This document shows, piece after piece, positions 48,561 through 60,798 of a stretch of DNA of 64,000 nucleotides. The stretch spans positions 20,351,989-20,415,988 of the forward strand of contig NC_063278.1 of NCBI RefSeq assembly GCF_910591885.1. The letters run 5' to 3'. The stretch's first letter is position 1, and each line of letters starts with the position of its first letter. The position numbers and the translations under genes were made by a program. A model generated the notes under the pieces. The model was not told where the DNA came from and ran no database searches. It saw only the letters and a program-made list of their open reading frames with translations. The DNA comes from Bombus terrestris. Taxonomy: Eukaryota; Arthropoda; Insecta; Hymenoptera; Apidae.

Positions 48561-48685
48561 CACCTATACATACTGTGCCAATATAATCATATTCGCGAAA
48601 TTCTAATAGAATAAATATTTCTTACTTTTTTTGTTTCATGTCGCGTATGAAAGAAATCGTAAATGTCTAGTCATAAGATAATAAT

Positions 48686-48820
48686 TGGACTGCAGATTTT
48701 TATGCAGATTCATATTTTAGAAAATATATAATTGAAAAAGTAGAATTTTGCTAAAAAATTGTTTTGCCTATTCGGTATCATAGAAAGCACTATACTTTAG
48801 GTATTTTATATAAGCGTTTT
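48686..48820. repeat. Dispersed repeat family A, copy 4 (right end missing)
   Basis: The left end, ACTGCAGATTTTTATGCAG, is the clearest left terminal repeat of the family and is the inverted complement of the right end of copy 3. The body follows the family through CACTATACTTTAGGTATTTT and is then lost. Confidence 0.6.
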
Positions 48821-50377
48821 CTAATATTAATGTAATGTAATAATGATGTACATATATATATATATATAACATTATAATAATGTATATATACCGAAAGAAA
48901 TAAGAAATCTTGGAAACAAAAGAAAATAAAACTGTAGTAGCAACTTTGCTACATAATAATTATTTAATTTCTTATATTCATTCGTTATTAAACGAATTCG
49001 CGGATGCGATTACGTAAACTTATCTTAAAAATATTAAATGGAATTCAACCAACAGTTGGCCCATTATTCATAAAGGGTGATAGTTGAACTCTGTCCAATG
49101 CTTAAACTAAATTGGAGTGGAATTGGCTTATGGGAACGACCATCGTTATACACGTATATACCAACGCAATAGATATCATGAATAAATACCTTTGAAGTTC
49201 CGTGTTCCTTTATTTTCTGAAGTTTTAAAATAATTCGAAATTTTAAGATCGTTAAGCAAATTTAATATCGTAATAACTTCTTAATAACTTCTTAATAACT
49301 TTTAATTTTAATTCTATAATTAATTCAATGTATTCAACAAAAGGTATTTTCACATTGCACTTTAAATATTTAAAATATAAAGTATATAAAAATATATAAA
49401 ATATTTTTTATTTACTTAGATCTGAGAATAAGGAATAACAAAACACATTATAAATACATTAAAAATGAAAAAATATTCGATCTTATTTTTGACAATTTAT
49501 AAGAAATGTAATTTTATTGAATATGTTGTACTTCATAAGTATATTGTACTAAGCAAGATAATTTAGCTATGTATGAAGAACTGTAATTTTTAATGTGATC
49601 TTCACTCATTTTTTTTTAGTTATACACAAAATTTTTTTGGCAATATTTATAATTTTTAGAAATATTGAATATATATAAATAATAATAAGAGTAGTTATTA
49701 ATTATATAAATTATTGATTTAAGCATTGAATTCGGATAATATTATGTTGATTATCTTTTCTGAATATAAATTATATTTAAACATACCATATTATTAAACA
49801 TTAAAATACATTAAATTACATATATTCTTATTCTTCATCGCATATACTATAATATACTAATTTTCTCGAAAAATATTGCATGAGAGAATATACATATATA
49901 ATCATTAATTAAAATCGTAAAGATAAAAAAATACAATAATTAACACTTGTAATATACTTTTTTACATTTTTGTAAAGATTTAAAGAAATGAATAATATAA
50001 ATCATGTAAATATATGAATATCTACCATTATATTTTCTTAATACTTATACGTTATACCTAAAAATTCTTTTAAATAAATTTAATAAATTTATTTAAAATT
50101 TTTCTTATTACATGTCGTTTGTTAACATTTGTATGTCAACTGTTTGTTATTATTACGTTATATTAAACGAAACAATGATATTATATCACTAAACGATTTT
50201 TGTAGTATAAATAAATATATATAAATGCATATAATAAAAAGTCATATGAAAATAATGCTATTAATAATTTGTAATGTTACGCATTTAGTAACCTTTTTGC
50301 ATTAATTACGTTTAAATTCAACATCATGCTTAATATATATTTATTTAATAAAATTATAGAATGTATGTACCATATAT
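48821..50377. other. AT-rich intergenic DNA
   Basis: A TA tract lies at 48850-48870. A short non-repetitive, less AT-rich piece lies at 49050-49200. The rest is low-complexity AT sequence. No gene is recognised. Confidence 0.5.
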
Positions 50378-50934
50378 ATATACAGGATCGAGTCAGGGAG
50401 ATTCTATGGCTCAAAATGAGGTAAAAATCAAGGATAACAGAATTGCGTTAGAGACTTCATTTTTTGACAAAAACAAGTTTGGAAATTTGTAAAGTATGGA
50501 TGAATTTGACCAATTCTTGACTGCATAGAACTAGACAATCGACAGATTATTTTACATACGAAAAAAATTGAAAATGAAGAATAAAATTTAATTAAATAAA
50601 ATTTAAGGCTTCGTTTTGGAAAAAATAGATTTTTGATATGTTAGTCAAGAATTAGACCGATACACGTATACTACGCAAATCTCAAATTTAATTTTTCCGA
50701 AAATGAAACTTCAAACGAAAAATCTTTATTCTACATTATTCTACATTTCTACTTATTTTCACATGTATAAAAACTTCCTATCGATTATCTACTTTTGTCT
50801 AGCTGGGAATTAAGCAAATTTATGCATACTTCATACATCTAAAAACTCAATTTTCTCAAAAATGGAGCCCCCAGCGCAATATTATCATTCTAGATTTTTG
50901 TCTTTGAGCTGAATTACGGGTTACGTTGTATATA
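50378..50934. mobile_element. Long foldback element (family B), about 557 bp
   Basis: The whole element is an imperfect palindrome centred near 50660. The left end TATACAGGATCGAG and GGCTCAAAATG pair with the complement of the right end, TATACAACGTAACC and AGCTCAAAGAC. Further in, ACTAGACAATCGACAG pairs with AGCTAGACAAAAGTAGATAA. The arms are about 250 bases with many mismatches. TA flanks both ends. It has no coding capacity, and a half-copy lies at 8235-8340. A Tc1/mariner-type MITE or foldback is likely. Confidence 0.65.
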
Positions 50935-51367
50935 GTAATTTTCTCAACATATATAGAAATATAACATTACAATTTTTAGAATTAAATTATTCTGTATTTT
51001 GTATAAGTATGCTTGAAAAAAATGCCTATTATACATAAGTTTACTTTGATTCGAATATTCACAGTTATATCTTCTATATAATTAATTTAGTGCATCTTAT
51101 TGTTCATCTAGTACTTTTATTAGAAAAGGTTTATCAAAGAGTAACCAGTAGAATGATAGTTTCGTAGATTTGATTATTTGAGAATGAAAAGTAAGTATTA
51201 TTTCGGTTAAACATCTTTTAGTAACTAATATAGTATTGTCAGTATTATCAATTGCTGTATATGTGTATATATAAAATTTACATATATACACACATATGTA
51301 ACTTGACGAATTTTCTTGTCAGGAGTATGTAATATAATATAAGTAAATATTAAGAATTGGAATAAAA

Positions 51368-54300
51368 ATGTCAAGATATTTGGAAAGAGTACAAGAAATA
51401 TTAAGAAATGCAGATAGTAAAAAAGTTGCAAGTAAAAAGGTATGTATACATATGTACCTACTAATGTTTGTTTTATATCATTGAATTTTAAACTTTATCA
51501 TTTTGGGACAATTTCTAAGCGAGAAAGGTTACATTAATTAACAAGTATTAATGTTTTAGACGTTGTTCAATAATAATAATCTTTCATTTTGTGAAGGATA
51601 ATGCTATTCATCGTACTAAATGTAAATTATAATTTTCGTTTTAGATGTGTGTTCAGGAATTATTAGAATTATATGAAAATGAAGATGCAATACTAGAAAT
51701 TTGTAAAAATACAAAGGAAAGAAAAGAAATGAAAGAAAAAACACAAAGTATTGTAGATTGGTCATATATAACACATAGTGTCCATAGGATAGTATTAAAT
51801 GTAAATATATTTTTATGCTATAGAATATAATTAAAGTGAAATTTGTTAAAAGTAATTGTACACAATGTTATAACCATTTTTATTTTTATTCAAGGAAGCA
51901 GATAGACTTGCTAATAAAGATTCTTCTAATAAAGCAGCAATAACTGAACGAAATTATACATGCATACTTGTAAAAAATACATTTCGACATGCAAATTGTT
52001 ATAAAGTACCACTTTTAAAATGTGAAGATATAATGCCTTTAATTTTACAAATTTTAAGGACACATATATATGAATATTATCATGATACTTATATAAATGT
52101 GCTAAATTCTTATATATTACCATTTAGGATATATCAGGTGAACATGACTCATGAACAGTGGAAGGAATTGTTAAAAATATGTTTAAATTTATATAAATAT
52201 ATGTCTTCTCCTACAAGTAAAAGAGTTGTTTTAGATACATTGCAAATGATCATTGAATATGGTTGTTTGCATACAAATTTATTTTTGAATGTAAAAGAAA
52301 TACTATTATTTTTAGGTATGTAAAGAAATTTTTGAAACAATCTTTTTAATTAAAATTTATTCTAAAATTCCATGTTAAAAGCAACAACTATATATTATCT
52401 ATAATTTAACTAATTTATATATATATATATATATTATTAATTCAACATCATAATAAAACATGCTATAGCTAATAACTTTTTCTAATTTTAGAAAGTATTT
52501 TCCTTGATGTAGAAAAAAATGGAGAAATTTTAGCTGAATCTATTTACAAAGTTACATATACAATATGTCAACAAATTGCAGTAGAATATAGAATTACACT
52601 GTGTCATTTTAGTGAAAATATTTTACCGAATATAATCAGATTGGACAGTTCTATTGAAAAATATAAACTTTTACTATTTTTTGTAAAAATTCATCATCCC
52701 AAAGGAGTATGTAAAACTTGTGATGGTGCTTATGCTTATGATTGGGAAAAATGGTACAATTCTCTTAAAAGTATGTATCTAATGATTTTGAAAGATTTTA
52801 AAGCTGATATACTTTCAAAGAGCTTCCTTTGGTTTGCAATTGAAGGTAATATATTTGTAACTTTTTTAAAATAAAAAATATGTAAAATAAATATATTTTA
52901 TTAATTATTAATCTAAAAATAAATATAATTGTTTTAGTTTTTAAACAAGTAATGGAAAATCCAGATTTGATCACTGAGAAAACATCATTCAATAATTATG
53001 ATTATATACAACCAGCAAAACGCAGACGAATTGCTGTCAAAATAAATGGACCGGTTGATATGCTTATTGATAATAATCCAGAAGAAGCTTGGCCTATGAT
53101 ACAGATCTTAACAACATTGCTTAACCAATATCCTGAATGTTTAAAATCAGAAGATTTTCCAATATTTTTAAAAGTTTTAGTGGATCTTTTCACATTATCT
53201 CTTAAGAAAGAAAAGATCATAAATAATTTATTTGAACTAGCTGCTGTTTTGTTAATGAACGAAAAACTATGTTCTATAATGGATATAGAAAAATCAAATA
53301 TTTATTGGGACCAAATATGGGATATTTTATTAAGGTATTATTTATTTATTTTAGATTTTAGGTCATATACATTTATTTTATATTATTTTACACTCTTTTA
53401 AAATATTGATTTTATGTTTGTGTGTCTATAGTAACTTATTGTTTTAGATCATTAAACATAAATCAGAATGAAATATCAACTCATAAACTCACACAGCTTT
53501 TTATAATACATAATAAAATAACAAATCCAAATGCACTTTTAAAACTATATTTGACAAATGTTATTAAGTGGTCTATTATGAGTCTTCGTACATTGATAGT
53601 AATCTGTGAACATTTGCCTTTGCATACTAATATGAGAGTATTTAATATAAATGTACTTTCACCAGCAATAGATACAAATTCTGTTAGGTCATGTCTTATA
53701 AAATGGATATTAAATATTCCTTGGCACGAAATGGCAACACAGATAAGAATTGATGAACTGTGCTTATTACTTATTGGCATAACATTAAAGTCAAAACATC
53801 AGAAACAAATAAAATTCAATGAATATGATATTAATGACATATGTGATTGTTTAAAAATTGAACAAAATACTAAGTCATTTTATGAAGACATTGAACATTA
53901 TTATTTGTTATTAAGGTATAAAAAAAATGTATTCACTAAAGAGAAGGTGGAAAATGCAGAACAAAAGCCAGAAGTAAATAGATATGTACTGTTTATGGAA
54001 GATATTGTAACTTATTTAATAAACAGTTTACATGTTATGATTGAAGATGGAAATAATGCTCTTCATATAATTATAATAAAGATTGCGGTTGTAGCAAAAG
54101 TTTTATCAATGATGAAAGAATTGAATATGGTATCTAAAAATATTGAAGATTTATCTTTGATACAGGCATTGAAAAATTATATAGATATTGCTTATAGTTC
54201 ATTGGAAAAAATAACTAATCCATCAAGAAGCAAATATAATTATCTATTTAACGTAACAAAAGCACTTAATATATTGTATGGAACATCATATGATACTGAT

Positions 54301-57300
54301 ATAGCAAAAATAATTGTTACATCTGCAACATTAAAAATGCTAGAAAACATATTTAGTTTAATGAATATTGAGGACAATGAAATTTCCGATTATAAAACTA
54401 ATCGGGATTATTATGATGGCTATAAGTCTGGACTAAATGGTCATAAATATTTAGGTAGAAAAGTCATACAAACAAAGCCATGTAACTTTTGTGACAAAGG
54501 TACAATAAGAATACAAACAACAAAAGCTTTAGCATTATTCTGTTGTATGAACTTAAAACAAAGAAAATGTGAAATTCAAATAAAGCTTATGAATAACTTG
54601 CTTAAAATTGATATGTACGATCTTTCACATACAGTTGATTTTATGATGGCTATAACAGTTTTAAAATCTCTATCAAAATATGATAAAGAAGAGTTATGGA
54701 AAAATCACAATGAACTACCATTGAAAAATTTGTTGCAATTATATCACGAATGCTATAAAGATGAAACAATTACACGTTATATATTAAATGTTTTACCATA
54801 TTTCTTTAATTATGCTTTAGTTTACAATTACAAGTTAGATAATTTAATGAATATTATTGCTCGATTTAATAAGCTGCGATCTGAAAAAAGATATGGTGTC
54901 CTTGCTCATAAAGAATTTATTAAATGTCTCTCAGAAATTATTTATATCAGTCCTTCCCATTTTTGTTATACTACATGTCATACTTTGAATCAAATGCCAA
55001 TATTTGAAGGAATTTTATCATCTCTTATTAGTCATTCATTTCTTGCACAAGTGCAAATAATTGAGTGTATACAAAAGATATATTCTTTAAAGGATATTAA
55101 TTTCGAATGGAAAGAAATATTATTTACAAAAATAGAAAAATCAATAAATAAATTAACCATTAACAGTAAAACAGATGATAAAATAAAAACAGACGAGAAG
55201 GAAATTACCACAGCAAATATTTCACTAATGCTTGCTGCTATAATATCTACCAATGGAACATTTCAGTGTCGTGCATTATTAACAATGTTACAGTTTAGCA
55301 TTGATAAGAAGGTAGAAAGTCAAATAATTTCAAAATCAATAAGTATTATGGCAAATCAAATCAATTATTCAAACATCATGGAAGAAAATTTAAGTTATTT
55401 AATGACATACTGGTTTAATTCAAAATATTCAACACAATTATTTCCTTGGAATTTAACACAATGTAAATCAGAAGAACAATTTTATAAAATATATAGTAAT
55501 ACAATAGCATTTATTAAATTTCAAAATCTAGAACTTTCTAGTGTCATTTCCTTTTGCAATTATATTAATTTATCATTTAAACAACTCATTGAAAATATTT
55601 TTCCACAAATTGTATCATGGCTATTATATTGCATTAATGAAAATAATGGAAATAGATCAAAAACATTAGTAGGAAAAATATTTTATAAATTAAAATCAAA
55701 TCAAGATGAATTTGCTGAAATGAGGAAGTTTTCTAACTTGTTTAAAGAAAAATTTGAAGAAATATTAATATTTCTTATTGAAAGATTACACGATGAAGAT
55801 TACCTTGAAGAAATATTGGGAGAAAGAATATCATTTGCAATATCAGATCCTCCTCATTTTAAAAACAAAACAATGCTTATTTGTTTAAAGTACATAGAAG
55901 AAAACTTTATTATACCAAAAATGTCTATACAATACTTTTTAGTTTATAATTGCCCAAGAGTATTACAAAAAATATTATCACATTTAATTAATAATGTCTA
56001 TAAAAAGAAATTTGAGGAGCATAAGATAAAAGCTTTTCATCAGTACATATTCTTTTGTTCATTTATTATTAAAGAATTGAAAGAAGAATATTTCAATACA
56101 TTGTCTATGTATATCATAAAAGATATTGGTTACAGTTTACTTCACATAATTAAATTATTTGACGATACCCTTTGTAAACTAGGATGTAAATATTTTTACA
56201 AATTTATAAAACATGTTTTATGTGTAAGAGTTGAAGAAATCAAAGAAATTTTGAATTTCACTGTCATAACTTTAATTCCTATAGCACAAGCAGGGAAGAT
56301 ACCTATAGCTCTAGAAATACTTCAGTTCTTAATAATTGATCAAAAGGAAATATTATCTGATGCAATAGAGAAATTAAATTCATTTCCAAATGTTCCTATA
56401 TTTTTAAAGATACGAAAGATACATAATGATTTGAAATATAAAGCAAAGGAAATTTATAGTTTGGAACAAGAAGTAAAACATTTTTTGTGTACAGTGACTG
56501 ATAAAGATATACATTATAGCATAGAAGATATTATTCATTTACGAATACAATTATCTACAAGAAAAGAAGAATTACGAGAACTATATGATAAACTTGAAAC
56601 ATTTCATGGTTTTTTTGAAGATTGTACCTCAAGCATATTGCATCGATTGATATACAAACTCATAAAATTAACAGCATCGTCTGATATAAATGTTTCAATT
56701 GAAGCTGTAAAATGTTTAGGCGAATTAGGACCAACTGATTTGACATCAATGATATATTTTGAGAAAAGTCATGTTAAAGAATCTTCTGATTTAATAGAAA
56801 TATTATCATATAAAATAATGATAACAATGGTACAATTTTTATTTCAAGGTGATATTGAGTTTCGAAAAATTAGTGCTAATATACTGGATGTTGTACTTTC
56901 ATCTTCTTGGGGGCAAAAGTTGTTAAATACTGAATACATGAACAATTTAAAAACTGTTTTGAATGAATCACAGGCAGTATTACCTTTAAATTATATTCAG
57001 CCATTTATAAAGGACAAAAACTCAAAAATGAGCAACATTGCTATAAACTACACAAAAATTGATGATATTATAAAGTCAGATAATGCCTTTTGGACAACTC
57101 AGTCCGATGGTTCATACGCTAGTTGGATTACAGTATTAACATGTAATGTTTTAGAGTGTTTTACAGGATTTTATTCTGAAAATTTAATCCCCATTTGTGC
57201 GTTAAGTACTGATTTTTGTGAAATAATTTTACCAAGAATTATTTTTTTGATAATTCATATAGATAAACGGTTTATGAGTACCATATCTTTGTGTATTAAT

Positions 57301-60300
57301 ACATTTTTTGAATATCATTTTGATTTTACAATAAAACCAAGCATTCCTTCACATAAATTTACAAATTGTGATCATTGTATTGTACGTTGTATGTTGAATA
57401 TTGTGAACTATATTAGAATGCAAGTTCCAAACAATGATTTAGAATTTAATTATATATGTATTGCAAAAGCTGCCAAATACTGTTCAGCATTTTTTACTGC
57501 AATATTATATGCAGAAATGTCTTGTGAAACTATTTTAGATGATTATAATAACTTTACTAATATCTCAAAAATTGATTATGTCTATGAAAAATCAGCTGAA
57601 CAAGGGAAAGTGATACAAAATATACTTAGAGATTCTTACGCTAAGATAGGTGATTTTGATGCAATTAATGGCACTGGTTCTTCACATTTGCATGATCATT
57701 CTACTCGTATTCAACATTATATACATACCAATAAATGGGATAAAGTAATGCCTGCACAAGATGTTGAACTTTCTTCTGGAAATATGTCAGTAATTAAAGG
57801 TGAGTATTACAAAATTACATATTTATTTGAGAGCTTATTATAATTTTAAATTAATTTTAGCACAACATTTATTAACAACATTTTAACACTTCGCAGTTGA
57901 TGTGACATTAAAACTATGTAAATATAAAACAAAATATTTCAAAATTGTTATGTGTTTATATTAATTAGAAATTTATTATTTTAAAGTATACAAAATTTAT
58001 TTATAATGATCATAAAGTTTCAATAAATTGTAATTTATTAAAAAGAAAATTATATTTTCATTATAATAACTTTAAATTATATGTAATTACATGTATTATA
58101 CATTTCAGAAATGGCAAATGGATTATATCAGTCTGGTCTTCATTATTTACTTAGTAATTTTATATCTACTATGTCAAATAATGGTGTAAAAATAGATAAA
58201 GACATTCAGTATGAATGTGCTTGGCGACTTAGCAATTGGGATATTTGCGAGACAAATCAAGCTTTATATCCACAAAATAACTGTAATTTAAAATTAGAAA
58301 TAACTGAACATAATTATCACTTTTATCATTATGAAGCATTAAAATATTTTCATGAAGGTAATGAGACAGCTATACAGAATGCAATTCAAAATGCTCGCAT
58401 AAATATTATCAAAGCACTTAAGAACATTAATCTAGGTAAGAATTATTAAACTTTCTGACTTTGAAAAAGTATTATCTACTTAATAATTGATTATTTTTAG
58501 AAAGTAGTAAAACTATATATGAAAAGTTAATGCAATTGCAATTAATTAATGAAATTGAAGAGTTAAGCTTTGCTAAACAAGGCGAATATGAAAAAATCTT
58601 ACATAAATGGCAACAGCAGGATATTGCAAACTTTAATGAATTTCAATATATTGAACCCATTTTAACTCAAAGAACTGTTATGTTTCAAATAAATGATACT
58701 TTAATTAATAACGCAAATATTAAAAGTGCGCTCTTTAATACATATTTGCAAATATCAAAAATAGCAGCAGATAAAGATAATTTGCATATTGCTACACGTT
58801 CATTAGGTATATATAATTAAGATTATTATAACATTATATTAAGTATTCAATTATAAAATACATGTATTTTATTCATATTTTAATTTTTTTATGAAGATAT
58901 CTTAATAAAACAAAAGGATATACCATCAAAAATTCAAGATCAATTACTTTATCAAGAATCTTTATTAGCACTAGTTAGGAAAGATTTAGATGTTGGACGA
59001 TATCTTTTACGTAACTTAATGCAAAAGGAAACTTTAGATGCAAAATTACGAGCACAAATATTAAGAGTTTATGGAGATTGGATGGCTGAAACAAAATCAG
59101 AAAATCCCCAGGTATGTATCATGAAATAAAAGTAAATTAAAGTATGAAATTTTTAAGATTACTTAGTACCTTATTATCAGTTTTATCTATTTTATTATTA
59201 TTTATTATAGGTGTACTAAGCTTTAATACATTATTTTATTTCACTACAATATCTTATATACATCTCTCATTACAATAAATTATATACATATACATACATA
59301 ATAAATAGATAATGTATATTGTTATTTATTATCTTTCAGACTGTGATAGAAAAATATTACTTAAAATCTATAGATATAAACACATCAATTAATACACAAA
59401 ATACTGATACAGTTAAAGACTTGCATGATACACAAGTAGCTTTAGCTCGTTTTGCTGATAATCAATATCAGCAAATTAGTTCATATATGAAATCTCCTCA
59501 GTTTGAAAATCTAAAAGAATGTATTACATATTCCTATAAAGGAATTAATAAACATTCAATTAGTGAAGATAAAGATATTAGAAGTGTAATGATTTTAAAC
59601 CAAAGACAAAATACGAACGATGTTGCAGAACTGGAACATATACAAAAAGAAAAAGATAATTATTTGATTTTAGCATTAAAGTAAGTTCCATATTTCTACA
59701 AAGTTCATAAAAGAGCTCTATAATTTCTGTTTTTCACATATCAATGAAGTATATTTATATTTCATTTACTATTAATATATTTTAATATATGTTAATTATG
59801 TTAAAATTGATATTATCTTATTTAATATCTATAAATAAACATTATTATATTGCTTCATACAGGTATTACTTAATAGCACTACAGCACAGCGAAAATTATA
59901 ATTTGTTAATATTTAGAATAATTGCGCTTTGGTTAGACAATATACATCAAAAGGAAGTTAATGATTTATTGCAAGAAAATCTTAACAGATTACCATCTTT
60001 CAAATTTATTCCACTTGTGCCACAATTAGCTGCGCATATGAATGATGAATTTAATGAGTTTTCTGAAAAAATATATAACATTATGCAACGTTGTGCTTTA
60101 GAACATCCACATCATACATTACCAGTTCTGTTAGCATTAAAAAATTTATATGGTGATTATGATTATAATACAGCTAGAAAAAGTAGAACACTAGAACCAA
60201 GAGTTCTTGGAACACAAAAATTGTTACAAGAAATAAAAGAATCAGATATAAATTTAATTATACAAGAAATGGAAAAGTTATCACATGCTTTAGTTATGTT

Positions 60301-60762
60301 GGCTAATCTTTCAACTACCTCAAATAAATGTAAGTAGATATATTATTGTATTTTTAATGAAAATATAATTATACATATATCAATACATATAAATAGACAT
60401 TATGTGTAATAAACTTAGTTCTAATTGTAGAATATTTCATCATAGAATTTCCATTTCTAGCGGGTTATGAAATTAAAATACCAAGAAATCAAAAGATTTT
60501 AAAGATAAAAAATTTTGAAAACATATTTGTGCTAACATTAACAATTGATGTACGACCATCCAGAAATTACAACAATGTGATTGGCATTGTTAAATATACA
60601 GAATCATATGAAACTGTTGGAGGTATAAATACTCCAAAAAAATTAACTTGTATTGGTACAGATGGCATATATAGACATGAATTAATAAAGGTATATTATT
60701 AAATGCATTACATAATATGTTCAGTACTGGATAAAAAAACATTTATATTTGATATTATCGAA

Positions 60763-60798
<36 letters not shown>

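Noticed and set aside
60420..60460. Earlier acceptors for ATM exon 12 (near 60430 and 60445)
   Set aside because: Both would complete a TAA codon with the T left from exon 11; the acceptor at 60459-60460 keeps the frame and gives family sequence.
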